A stretch of 64,000 nucleotides of DNA, taken from assembly GCA_903837555.1 (NCBI GenBank), contig CAILUV010000028.1, positions 1 through 64,000 of the forward strand. Direction: 5' to 3'. This document shows, piece after piece, positions 54,828 to 64,000 of this stretch. The DNA is from an uncultured Alphaproteobacteria bacterium (GTDB lineage: Bacteria; Pseudomonadota; Alphaproteobacteria; Micropepsales; Micropepsaceae). The position numbers and the translations under genes were made by a program. Positions within the stretch are counted from its first letter, which is position 1; each line of letters starts with the position of its first letter. A model generated the notes under the pieces. The model made no database searches and was not told the DNA's origin. It saw nothing but the letters and a program-made list of their open reading frames with translations.

Positions 54828-55649
54828 GTGGTAACGCCAACCCCCGAAGACGAAGCCGCGCTGGACGCCACCAAGGCGCCGCTGATGGAACACCTGCTGG
54901 AGCTGCGCAAGCGGCTGATCTATGCGGTGATCGGCTTCGGCATCTGCTTTGCGGTGAGCTTTGCCTTCTCGACCCAGATGTTCAACATCCTGACCGCCCC
55001 GCTGCACGAAGCGCTGCGGGGCCGGTCCAACGATCACCTGATCTATACCGCCTTGACCGAAGTGTTCTTCACCAAGGTGAAGATCGGCATGTTCGGCGGC
55101 CTGTGTTTCGGCTTTCCCATCATTGCTTGGCAGCTCTGGGCCTTTATCGGGCCCGGCCTCTACAAGCACGAGAAGAACGCCTTCGCGCCCTTCCTGCTGG
55201 CAGTGCCCTTCATGTTCGCGCTGGGCGGGTGCTTCGTCTATTTCATCATGCTGCCATTCTCGATCCAGTTCTTCGCCGGCTACCAGGTGCCGACCACCGA
55301 CGGCGCCATCGGCATCGAGCTGCAGGCCAAGGTGAGTGATTACCTGAGCTTCGTGATGACGCTGATCTTTGCCTTCGGGCTGACTTTCCAGCTTCCGGTG
55401 CTGCTGACGCTGCTGGGCAAGGTCGGGATCGTCAGCAGCAACGGCCTGCGCGAGATGCGCCGCTACGCCATTGTCGGCCTGTTCGCGGTGGCGGCGGTGT
55501 TCACGCCGCCGGACGCGATTTCCATGCTGGCGCTGGCCGTGCCGCTGGTGATCCTCTACGAAATCTCGATCTTCTGCGTGAAGATGATCGAAAACGGCCG
55601 CGCGAAAGAAGACGCCGAGCGCGCCGCCCGCGACCTCACGCCGGCCTAA
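54828..55649 (+). CDS. tatC: Twin-arginine translocase subunit TatC
   Basis: Six-helix signal-recognition core of Tat. APLMEHLLELRKRLIYAVIGFGICF is the hallmark N-terminus; FFTKVKIGMFGGLCFGFPIIAWQLWAFIGPGLYKHEK and the later TPPDAISMLALAVPLVILYEIS are conserved. 273 residues, GTG start 54828. The stop overlaps the convergent kinase gene by 4 bases. Confidence 0.96.
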   Translation: MVTPTPEDEAALDATKAPLMEHLLELRKRLIYAVIGFGICFAVSFAFSTQMFNILTAPLHEALRGRSNDHLIYTALTEVFFTKVKIGMFGGLCFGFPIIAWQLWAFIGPGLYKHEKNAFAPFLLAVPFMFALGGCFVYFIMLPFSIQFFAGYQVPTTDGAIGIELQAKVSDYLSFVMTLIFAFGLTFQLPVLLTLLGKVGIVSSNGLREMRRYAIVGLFAVAAVFTPPDAISMLALAVPLVILYEISIFCVKMIENGRAKEDAERAARDLTPA

Positions 55650-56731
55650 GCCGCCGCCACGCGGCGTCCCATCCGGATTCGGCTGGCGGGGAAGTTCAGA
55701 ACAATGCGCGTGCCGCGTCCCGGCAAGCTGGAAATGGCCAATGTGCCGTCATGCAATTCCAGCATCGCCTTGGCCAGCCGCAGCCCCAGCCCGGTGCCGT
55801 TGTGCTTGGCGGTCATCTTGTTTTCGATCTGGCCGAAGGGCATCAGTGCCTGCTGGATTTCCGCATCCGTCATGCCGATGCCGGAATCCTCAACGGCCAC
55901 GGCATAGCCGCCGTCCGGCAGCGCTTCGCCGCAGACCCGCACATGTCCGCCTTGCGGCGTGAACTTGATGGCGTTGCCCACCAGGTTGATCATGATCTGG
56001 CGGATCATGCGGTCCACCGCCAGCAGCCGCACGCTTTGCGGCGGCAGTTCCCCGATCACCTGCACGCCATACTTCTTGCCCAGGTCCGCCACCATGGCGA
56101 GCGAGCCTTCCAGCGACAGGCGCAGCGGGAATTCCTCGGCGCTTTCCAGCGACATCTTGCCGGCCTCGATCTTCGACAGGTCCAGGATGTCGTTGATGAT
56201 GCCCAGCAGGTAGCGGCCGCTGCTGTGGATGTCGCCCGCATAGCCCAGGTAACGCGGATTGTTCACTGGCCCCAGATGCTGTTCCTTCATCACCTCGGAA
56301 AAGCCCATGATGGCGTTCAGTGGCGTGCGCAGTTCGTGGCTCATATTCGCCAGGAAGGCCGACTTGGCACGGTTCGCTTCCTTCGCCTGTTCGGCGGTGA
56401 TCGCCAGGTGGCGGGACATTTCATCCAGCCGGGACCGGCTTTTCTGCAATTGGGTGATCACGTCGCGGGCATAGAAAATGATCGGCGCGGCGATCACGGC
56501 GATGACCACGGACTGGTTCAGCAGGTTGATGGACTGGACCGGCAGCCCTTCCATCGCGCGCATCAGCATATGCAGCGGCACCGCCGCGCCCACTGCCATC
56601 GCCGTTAGCGCGGCGGTGGCGCCGTAACGGCCCAGCGGCGACAGCCGCGCATCCAGCGCGTCGAGTGCCGCACGCAGCCGCGCGGGAATATGGTTTCGCG
56701 ATTTCCGGCCCAACCGGTACCCCCCAGTCAT
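55646..56731 (-). CDS. Orphan sensor histidine kinase, two-helix membrane type
   Basis: 361 residues. Two hydrophobic helices (about 38-60 and 72-88) with only a short loop between them give little room for a periplasmic sensor. HisKA follows: FLANMSHELRTPLNAIMGFSEVM (phospho-His near residue 134), then the ATPase with NLVGNAIKFTP, EDSGIGM and GTGLGLRLAKAM. The HisKA sequence is of the alphaproteobacterial PleC/DivJ-like type. No response regulator is adjacent. The partner and signal are unknown. Confidence 0.9.
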   Translation of the reverse strand: MTGGYRLGRKSRNHIPARLRAALDALDARLSPLGRYGATAALTAMAVGAAVPLHMLMRAMEGLPVQSINLLNQSVVIAVIAAPIIFYARDVITQLQKSRSRLDEMSRHLAITAEQAKEANRAKSAFLANMSHELRTPLNAIMGFSEVMKEQHLGPVNNPRYLGYAGDIHSSGRYLLGIINDILDLSKIEAGKMSLESAEEFPLRLSLEGSLAMVADLGKKYGVQVIGELPPQSVRLLAVDRMIRQIMINLVGNAIKFTPQGGHVRVCGEALPDGGYAVAVEDSGIGMTDAEIQQALMPFGQIENKMTAKHNGTGLGLRLAKAMLELHDGTLAISSLPGRGTRIVLNFPASRIRMGRRVAAA

Positions 56732-56802
56732 GTCGAAATGTTACGCCTGCTCCGGTTGCAGCGTGGTTGCGGGGGCGGGCGCAATTGTTCCGAACGGCTT
56801 AG

Positions 56803-58199
<1,397 letters not shown>

Positions 58200-58200
<1 letters not shown>

Positions 58201-58964
58201 TGCGCATTCTTGTCACCAATGACGACGGTATCCATTCGCCGGGTCTGACCGTTGCCGAAAATATCGCCCGCGCCATCTGCGACGATGTCTGGGTGGTGGC
58301 GCCCGAGAACGAACAGTCGGGCGCTTCGCATTCCCTCACCCTCAGCGCGCCCTTGCGCATGCGCCGGATGGACGAGCGCCATTACGCCGTCAGCGGCACG
58401 CCCACCGATTGCGTGATGATGGGCTGCCTTCATCTTTTGAAAGACCAGATGCCGGATCTGATCATTTCCGGCGTCAACTGGGGCTCCAACCTGGCAGACG
58501 ACGTCACCTATTCGGGCACCATCGCGGGCGCGATGGAAGGCTGCGCGCTGGGCATTGCGTCCATCGCGCTGTCGCAGGCCTATGACGAATCCTCGCGGCT
58601 GGAGATCGACTGGTCAGCGGGCGAGGCGCATGGCGCCGAGGTGGTGAAGAAGCTGGTCGCGGCGGGCTGGCCGGCGGGCACGCTGATGAATGTGAACTTC
58701 CCGGCCTGTCCGGCCGCCGCGGTCAAGGGCACTGTGGTGGTGCCGCAGGGCAAATACGATCTGCAATCCACCGAAATCGAGGAACGGCACGACGCGCGTC
58801 AGCGCGCTTACTATTGGATCGGCCTGCGCCGCCGCCGCGCCACGCCGCCGGAAAATACCGATCTGGGCGCGGTCTATGCCGGCAAGATCGCGGTCACGCC
58901 GCTGCACATGAACCTGACGGAACTTTCGGTGCTGGACGCGCTGCGCCAGCGGCTGGCGCAGTAG
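58200..58964 (+). CDS. surE: 5'/3'-nucleotidase SurE
   Basis: Metal-dependent nucleotidase/stationary-phase survival protein. MRILVTNDDGIHSPGL contains the metal-binding Asp-Asp; APENEQSGASHSLTL and SGVNWGSNLADDVTYSGTIAGAMEG are conserved. 254 residues. In many Proteobacteria pcm and nlpD follow; here the NlpD-like gene follows but no pcm lies between. Confidence 0.95.
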
Positions 58965-59108
58965 GGAAGCATTAACTTTCGCCGATTGCCTACCAGCCCC
59001 TGTGCCGGCGGGGCTTTGCGCGTCTAGAAATGCGCCGCTACACGGTTAAACCCTTCTCAACTTTTCGCACGCATGATCCGTTTCGAGACAGTGCAGAAGG
59101 CACATCCG

Positions 59109-59795
59109 ATGGTTCATATTCGCAAGATTGCTCTGGTCGTGTTCGCCGCGCTGGCCGCGCCGTTGATGGCAGGCTGCGCCACAACGCCCGAAACCCAATT
59201 GAGCTGGGATGCCAATACCCGTGTCGGCAAGACGCGCACCACTGCGGTTGCCAAGCCCAAGCCGAAATCGGCCAAGACCTATGTCTATGAAGACAAGTAT
59301 GCGTCCGCCAAGCCGACGCCGCGGCCCGCGCCCAATTATGTCACCAAGAATGTGACGCCCTATACGCCCGTCACCGCCAAGCCGCTTGCGCCGGTCGGCG
59401 GAGCGCCGACCTTCGCCTGGCCGGTCAGCGGCCGCGTGGTTTCCGATTTCGGCACCACCGCAAGCGGCGGCAAGAATGACGGCATCAATATCGCCACGGC
59501 CATGGGCGCGCCGATCCATGCCAGCGCTTCGGGCACCGTGACCTATGCCGGTGACGAACTGAAAGGCTATGGCAACCTGGTTCTGATCAAGCACAGCGGC
59601 GGCTACACCACCGCCTATGCCCATGCCGAACGGCTGGTCGTGTCGAAGAACGACTTTGTCGCGCGCGGACAGGTCATCGGCTATTCGGGTCAGACCGGCG
59701 ATGTGACCAGCCCGCAGTTGCATTTCGAAATCCGCTCGAACACAACGCCGGTCAATCCGCGCTCGTATCTGACGACGACCTCGGCTTCCAACTAG
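59109..59795 (+). CDS. NlpD-like LytM lipoprotein with degenerate active site
   Basis: Probable envelope protein that activates peptidoglycan amidases rather than cutting itself. From ATG 59109 (228 residues) the signal ends in a lipobox LMAGC with Cys23. A Lys/Pro-rich linker follows, then a LytM domain from about residue 95. The zinc motif HxxxD is replaced by Asn123 and Asn127 (KNDGINIA) and the usual HLH is QLH (Gln203-His205). E. coli NlpD is degenerate in the same places. No LysM repeat was seen. The position after surE fits NlpD. It overlaps the DUF815 gene end by 4 bases. Confidence 0.85.
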   Translation: MVHIRKIALVVFAALAAPLMAGCATTPETQLSWDANTRVGKTRTTAVAKPKPKSAKTYVYEDKYASAKPTPRPAPNYVTKNVTPYTPVTAKPLAPVGGAPTFAWPVSGRVVSDFGTTASGGKNDGINIATAMGAPIHASASGTVTYAGDELKGYGNLVLIKHSGGYTTAYAHAERLVVSKNDFVARGQVIGYSGQTGDVTSPQLHFEIRSNTTPVNPRSYLTTTSASN

Positions 59796-60670
59796 TCCAG
59801 TTTCTGGCCGAGTTCGCCTGCCAGGTCTTGTATGAACTGCCAGGCGACGCGGCCCGAGCGGCCGCCGCGTCCCATCGCCCAGGCCAGCGCGCGCCTGCGC
59901 AGCTCTTCCGGCGCGATCTTGAGCTTGTGATAGGCGGCATAGCCTTCGATCATCGACAGATATTCGTCCTGCCCGCAGTGATGGAAGCCCAGCCACAGGC
60001 CGAACCGGTCTGACAGTGACACTTTCTCCTCGACCGCTTCGCCGGGATTGATGGCGGTGCCGCGTTCATTGTCGACCAGATCGCGCGGCATCAGGTGCCG
60101 CCGGTTGGAGGTGGCATAGAAAATCGTGTTGGTGGGCCGCCCTTCGATGCCGCCTTCCAGCGCCGCCTTCAACGACTTGTAGCTGGTATCGTCCTTGTCG
60201 AAGGACAGGTCGTCGCAGAACATCACGATGCGGCGCTTCGAAGCGCGCAAGGTGCGCAGCAGCAGCGGCAGGGTGTCGATGTCCTCGCGGTGGATTTCGA
60301 TCAGCGCCAGCCGGTCGGCCCCCTTGCGGCCTTCATTGACCTCTTCATGCACCGCCTTGACCAGCGAGCTCTTGCCCATGCCGCGCGCGCCCCACAGCAG
60401 CGCATTGTTGGCGGGCAGGCCTTGCGCGAACCGCTTGGTGTTGGCCAGAAGCGTATCGCGCTGATTTTCCACGCCCTTGAGCAGGGCGATATCGACATGG
60501 GAGACATGCGGCACGGCGACCAGCCCACCTTGGACCGGCTCCCATACAAAAGCGTCACCATCCGGCAAGGTGGTGGCCAAGGACGCGGGCGCCAGCCGTT
60601 CCAGCGCGTCCGCGATGCGGGCCAGCAGGGCAGGGTTCGCCAGTGCGTCGTTTTTGTCGCTGCTTGTCAT
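59792..60670 (-). CDS. DUF815-family AAA+ ATPase
   Basis: 292 residues from the ATG at 60670. LLWGARGMGKSSLVKAVHEEV is Walker A; RIVMFCDDLSFDKDD is Walker B; SNRRHLMPRD is the sensor region; SDRFGLWLGFHHC continues the family pattern. The cellular role is not established. Divergent from yajC-secD, a conserved alphaproteobacterial neighbourhood. Confidence 0.9.
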   Translation of the reverse strand: MTSSDKNDALANPALLARIADALERLAPASLATTLPDGDAFVWEPVQGGLVAVPHVSHVDIALLKGVENQRDTLLANTKRFAQGLPANNALLWGARGMGKSSLVKAVHEEVNEGRKGADRLALIEIHREDIDTLPLLLRTLRASKRRIVMFCDDLSFDKDDTSYKSLKAALEGGIEGRPTNTIFYATSNRRHLMPRDLVDNERGTAINPGEAVEEKVSLSDRFGLWLGFHHCGQDEYLSMIEGYAAYHKLKIAPEELRRRALAWAMGRGGRSGRVAWQFIQDLAGELGQKLD

Positions 60671-60693
60671 GCTAACCCCTTGATTTCCCATAG

Positions 60694-60721
60694 TTGCAAA
60701 GGAAGGCTGCGCCGCTATAGT
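60694..60721 (+). promoter_or_regulatory. Candidate promoter for yajC-secD
   Basis: TTGCAA (60694-60699) and TATAGT (60716-60721) are spaced by 16 bases, 31 bases upstream of the yajC ATG, in the 82-base divergent gap. Box quality and position are good. Confidence 0.5.
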
Positions 60722-60752
60722 CCGGCCCGCATTCCAAGCAAAGACCGCCACT

Positions 60753-61055
60753 ATGAATCCGAACGATCCGATGTTCCAGACGCTGACGCTCGCGCTGCCG
60801 ATGATCGCGATCTTCTACTTTCTTCTGTGGCGCCCGCAAAGCCAGCGCGCCAAGCAGTTGCGCGCCATGGTGGATGGCCTGCGCCGCGGTGACACGGTTG
60901 TTACCTCGGGCGGCATCCTGGGCAAGGTGGTCAAGTCTTCCAATGCCGACGATCCGGAAATCCTGATCGAGATCGCCGACAATGTGCAGGTGCGCGTTCT
61001 GAAAGCGACGTTGTCCGACGTGCGGTCCAAGAGTCAGCCTGCCGACAAGGACTGA
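60753..61055 (+). CDS. yajC: Preprotein translocase accessory subunit YajC
   Basis: Small single-helix partner of SecDF. FQTLTLALPMIAIFYFLLWRPQSQRAKQLRAMVDGLRRGDTVVTSGGILG is typical. 100 residues. secD follows after 7 bases. Confidence 0.95.
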   Translation: MNPNDPMFQTLTLALPMIAIFYFLLWRPQSQRAKQLRAMVDGLRRGDTVVTSGGILGKVVKSSNADDPEILIEIADNVQVRVLKATLSDVRSKSQPADKD

Positions 61056-61062
61056 ATAGTTC

Positions 61063-62676
61063 GTGCTTAAAGTCTCTCTCTGGGTCCGCCTCGTCACCGC
61101 GATTGTTCTGGTGGGCGGGATCCTGATCGCATTGCCCAATGCGCTGCCCCAGTCGGTACGCGCGCGTTTCCCAAACTGGCTGCCGCATTCCACCGTCAAT
61201 CTGGGCCTGGACCTGCAGGGCGGTTCCTACGTGATGCTGCAGGTCGACTTCGACCAGGTGACGCATGACCGCGCCGAGTCGATGCTGGGCGACATCCGCG
61301 CTGCCTTTCACCGCGCCAGGATTCCGCTGACCGACCTGAACATGAAGGGCGACACGGTTTCGGTGCGCGTCACCGATTCCGGACGGATCGAGGAAGCCCG
61401 CAAGATCATCACCGACCTCAATCCCTTGATGGGAAATTCCATGCTGGGGACGAGCGGCCGCAACTACGATATCAGCGAGCCGGGCAATGGCGCCTTCGTG
61501 CTGCGCATGACCGAGCCCTTCAAGGCGCTGACGCGTCAGCAGGTGATGAGCCAGTCGATCGAGGTGGTCCGCCGTCGCATCGACGAACTGGGCACCCGCG
61601 AACCCAGCATCGAGCGTTCAGGCGAAGACCGCATTCTGGTGCAGGTGCCCGGTTTGCAGGATCCCGCCCAGCTCAAGGAAATTCTCGGCAAGACCGCCAA
61701 GATGACCTTCCAGCTCGTCGACGAGCAGGCCAACCCCAATGCATCCGTGCCGCCCATCGGCAGCGAAATCCTGCCAATGATGCCGGACGCGGCCAACAAG
61801 GACCTGCCGGTTCAGAAGATCGCCGTGCATCGCCGCGTGATGGTGTCGGGCGACCGACTGACCGATGCCGGCACCTCGTTCGACCAGCAGAGCGGCCAGC
61901 CGGTGGTGACCTTCCGCTTCGACAGTGTCGGGGCGCGCCAGTTCGGCGACGTCACCAAGGAAAACGTCAATCACCGCTTCGCCATTGTGCTGGACAAGCA
62001 GGTGATCACCGCGCCCAACATCATGAACGCCATTCTGGGTGGCTCGGGCCAGATCCAGGGCAATTTCACCACCCAGAGCGCCAACAACCTTGCGATCCTG
62101 TTGCGCGCCGGCGCGCTTCCGGCGCCGCTGCACATTATCGAAGAGCGGACGGTCGGGGCCGAACTGGGCGCGGACTCGGTGAAGCTGGGCCGCATTGCCG
62201 CCTTTGCGGGCCTGGGCCTGGTGGCGCTGTTCATGGTGCTGCGTTACGGCCTGTTCGGCCTGTTCGCCGACATCGCCCTGACGATGAACGTGGTCCTGCT
62301 GCTGGCGGTCCTGACCCTTTTCGGCGCCACCCTGACCCTGCCGGGCATTGCCGGCATCGTGCTGACCATGGGCATGGCGGTGGATGCCAATGTGCTGATC
62401 TATGAGCGCATCCGCGAGGAGCTGCGCAATGGTCGCGCCATGCTGGCCGCGATCGATACGGGTTTCCGCCGCGCCATGGCGACCATCGTCGACGCCAACA
62501 TGACCCATCTGATCGCGTCGCTGATCCTGTTCCGGCTCGGCACCGGCCCGATCAAGGGCTTCGCAGTGGCGCTGGGAGTGGGCATCGTCACGTCCTTCTA
62601 TACCTCGGTGATGGTGACGCGGCTGATGGTGATCGGCTGGCTGAACATTCGCCGCCCGCGCAAGCTGGCGATCTAG
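61063..62676 (+). CDS. secD: Protein translocase subunit SecD
   Basis: Proton-driven membrane component that pulls secreted proteins from SecYEG. LGLDLQGGSYVMLQVD near residue 47, the periplasmic P1 domain, and the C-terminal six-helix part with GIAGIVLTMGMAVDANVLIYERIREE are standard. 537 residues, full length, GTG start. SecF, which normally follows, is absent: only 47 bases separate secD from an unrelated membrane protein, and the C-terminus is not fused to a SecF domain. Confidence 0.96.
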   Translation: MLKVSLWVRLVTAIVLVGGILIALPNALPQSVRARFPNWLPHSTVNLGLDLQGGSYVMLQVDFDQVTHDRAESMLGDIRAAFHRARIPLTDLNMKGDTVSVRVTDSGRIEEARKIITDLNPLMGNSMLGTSGRNYDISEPGNGAFVLRMTEPFKALTRQQVMSQSIEVVRRRIDELGTREPSIERSGEDRILVQVPGLQDPAQLKEILGKTAKMTFQLVDEQANPNASVPPIGSEILPMMPDAANKDLPVQKIAVHRRVMVSGDRLTDAGTSFDQQSGQPVVTFRFDSVGARQFGDVTKENVNHRFAIVLDKQVITAPNIMNAILGGSGQIQGNFTTQSANNLAILLRAGALPAPLHIIEERTVGAELGADSVKLGRIAAFAGLGLVALFMVLRYGLFGLFADIALTMNVVLLLAVLTLFGATLTLPGIAGIVLTMGMAVDANVLIYERIREELRNGRAMLAAIDTGFRRAMATIVDANMTHLIASLILFRLGTGPIKGFAVALGVGIVTSFYTSVMVTRLMVIGWLNIRRPRKLAI

Positions 62677-62723
62677 AGCGAGTTCCGCTAAAGTTCCCGG
62701 CTCGAATCTAGGGGAGGGGACCC

Positions 62724-63350
62724 ATGGCCGCGTTTCTAGGAAATCTTCGCAACGTGGTGATTGCGAGCTTCGGGCTCGCCGCCATCATGGTCTTGATCTA
62801 CATCGCCACGCAGGGCTGGGACGGGCTGCTGTTCGAACTGTTCCTGCTGCGCTGGCTGCATGTTGCCGCCGGCGTGATGTGGATCGGCCTGCTGTGGTAT
62901 TTCAACTTCGTCCAGATCCCCACCATGCCCAAGGTGCCGGACGAGCTGAAAAAGGGCGTCACCGGGTATATCGCGCCGCAGGCGCTGTTTTGGTTCCGCT
63001 GGGCCGCGATGGTCACCATGGTGCTGGGCGTGATCCTGGCGCTGCGCAACGGTTACCTGCTGGAAGCCTATACGCTGGACCTCAGCGACGGGCTGGAAGG
63101 CTGGCCGGTTGTGCCCAAGTATCTGGCCATCGGCATCGGCATGTGGCTGGGCACCATCATGTGGTTCAACGTCTGGTTTGTGATCTGGCCCAACCAGCAG
63201 AAGGCGCTGAACATCGACAACAAGTATCCCGACCTGGCCCCGGCCGACAAAGCCGCTGCCGGCAAGACCGCGATGCTGTTCAGCCGCGTCAACACGCTGT
63301 TGTCGGTGCCCATGCTGTTCAGCATGGTCGCGGCCGGACACCTCTACTGA
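62724..63350 (+). CDS. PuuD-like (urate hydroxylase membrane-domain) protein
   Basis: 208-residue membrane protein with about five helices. LFLLRWLHVAAGVMWIGLLWYFNFVQIP, GTIMWFNVWFVIWPNQQKAL and a final AGHLY are typical of the N-terminal membrane domain of PuuD-type urate oxidases. The cytochrome c domain (CxxCH) of full PuuD is missing, so urate oxidation is doubtful. His residues in RWLH and AGHLY might bind heme. It stands where secF usually is. Confidence 0.75.
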   Translation: MAAFLGNLRNVVIASFGLAAIMVLIYIATQGWDGLLFELFLLRWLHVAAGVMWIGLLWYFNFVQIPTMPKVPDELKKGVTGYIAPQALFWFRWAAMVTMVLGVILALRNGYLLEAYTLDLSDGLEGWPVVPKYLAIGIGMWLGTIMWFNVWFVIWPNQQKALNIDNKYPDLAPADKAAAGKTAMLFSRVNTLLSVPMLFSMVAAGHLY

Positions 63351-63373
63351 GCCGTAAGCCACGAAAGTCACGG

Positions 63374-63404
63374 AACCGCCCGCGCAAGCGGGCGGTTTCA
63401 TTTT
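63374..63404 (+). terminator. Intrinsic terminator after the PuuD-like gene
   Basis: AACCGCCCGC-GCAA-GCGGGCGGTT is a perfect 10-bp stem followed by TCATTTT. It ends 3 bases before an ATG of the next gene. Confidence 0.85.
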
Positions 63405-63406
63405 AG

Positions 63407-64000
63407 ATGGATGCGCCGCTTCATATGGATGCCGGTCTGGCAAATCGCCTGGCCGTGTCGGTGCGTACCGCCGATCCGGACCGCTATTTCTCCACGCTGT
63501 TTGCGCCCGCGGCCCTGCGGCCGTGCCTGTTCGCGCTCTATGCCCTGAACGCGGAACTGGCGCGGGTTGCCCAGACGGTGCGCGAACCAATGCTGGGCGC
63601 GATCCGGCTGGAATGGTGGCGCGAAACCGTGGAAGGCGCGGCCAAAGGGAATCCCCGCAACCATGACGTGGCCAAGGGGCTGGCGGCGCTGTTCGCACAG
63701 ACGTCGCTGGCGCAGGCCGATTTGGAAGCATTGATTGCGGCGCGGGATTTTGATTCCTCCGCCGACCGCTTCGAGGACTTTGCAAGCCTGGAAAAGTATA
63801 TCGATGCAACCGGGGGCGCGGTGATGCGGCTGGCGGCGCAGATTCTGGGCGGCAATGCGGCCCACTCGGTTGAGGCGGCGCGCGCTTATGGCCTGGCCGG
63901 GTTGTTGCGCTCTCTGCCGTTTCACAACAGCCGGCATAAGCTTTACCTGCCGCTGGACCTGCTGTCGGCGCTGCACGTCACGCCAGAAGAATTCTTCCAC
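63407..64000 (+). CDS. Squalene/phytoene synthase-family protein, cut by the window end
   Basis: An open frame runs from ATG 63407 (or 63425) to the end of the window, 198 residues so far with no stop. It contains the family pattern RPCLFALYALNAELARV, IRLEWWRETVEG, and further on YIDATGGAVMRLAAQI and AYGLAGLLRSLPFH. These match the trans-isoprenyl-synthase fold, in the branch close to NDUFAF6 that lacks the full DxxxD motifs of carotenoid enzymes (residues at those sites are Asn-x-Glu-x and others). A role in assembly or prenyl chemistry is unknown. It commonly follows secDF in Alphaproteobacteria. Confidence 0.85.
   Translation, partial: MDAPLHMDAGLANRLAVSVRTADPDRYFSTLFAPAALRPCLFALYALNAELARVAQTVREPMLGAIRLEWWRETVEGAAKGNPRNHDVAKGLAALFAQTSLAQADLEALIAARDFDSSADRFEDFASLEKYIDATGGAVMRLAAQILGGNAAHSVEAARAYGLAGLLRSLPFHNSRHKLYLPLDLLSALHVTPEEFFH

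Overview
The window is a 64 kb piece of a GC-rich bacterial chromosome, densely packed with housekeeping genes. The gene order is typical of Alphaproteobacteria: dnaB-alr-mlaEF-radA-cvpA-purF, der-bamB-yfgM, rpsF-rpsR-rplI, fabD-fabG-acpP-fabF-mltG-yicC-gmk, lptF-lptG-lptD-surA-pdxA-rsmA divergent from pepA-holC, purM-purN divergent from DUF2066-pgsA-like-hda-ppk-ppx, tatABC-serS-surE-LytM, and DUF815-yajC-secD. The genus cannot be fixed from the sequence. No tRNA, rRNA, CRISPR array, prophage or biosynthetic cluster was seen.

Layout. 1-144: 3' end of an IS3-type insertion sequence. 0.4-10.8 kb: replication, cell wall, lipid transport, recombination and purine genes on the + strand, with a GT25 glycosyltransferase pointing the other way. 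10.8-15.3 kb (- strand): der, bamB, yfgM-like, panB. 15.4-18 kb: an ArsR/AHSA1/SnoaL trio and a CBS-domain membrane protein. 18.1-19.4 kb (- strand): the S6/S18/L9 operon. 19.7-22.8 kb: two tandem MFS carriers and a small methyltransferase. 22.9-29.3 kb: fatty acid synthesis, MltG, YicC and Gmk. 29.3-30.2 kb: a DUF4197 gene with an amber codon in its signal peptide. 30.2-38.4 kb (- strand): rsmA, pdxA, surA, lptD, lptG, lptF. 38.5-41.4 kb: pepA, a palindromic repeat, holC, a TPR membrane protein. 41.4-44.6 kb (- strand): a third MFS carrier and an ABC-F ATPase. 44.7-47.6 kb: ndk, an SDR, then purN/purM on the - strand. 47.8-55.6 kb: DUF2066, CDP-alcohol transferase, hda, ppk, ppx, tatABC. 55.6-56.7 kb (-): an orphan histidine kinase. 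56.9-64 kb: serS, surE, NlpD-like LytM lipoprotein, DUF815 ATPase (-), yajC, secD, a PuuD-like membrane protein and a truncated squalene/phytoene synthase-like gene.

Functionally the window is heavy in envelope biogenesis: OMP folding (SurA, BamB), LPS export (LptD, LptF, LptG), retrograde lipid transport (MlaEF), peptidoglycan (Alr, MltG, NlpD-like) and protein export (Tat, YajC/SecD). The rest is nucleotide metabolism, polyphosphate, fatty acid synthesis and replication control (DnaB, Hda, HolC).

I did not find a clearly new multi-gene system. The most unusual points are the amber codon inside the DUF4197 signal peptide; secD without an adjacent secF; a gene order that one inversion (about 145 to 18,090) would turn back into the usual rplI-dnaB junction, with an IS end at one breakpoint; a terminator built over the lptG stop codon; terminators ending a few bases before the next start codon; and an ArsR start codon inside a perfect palindrome.
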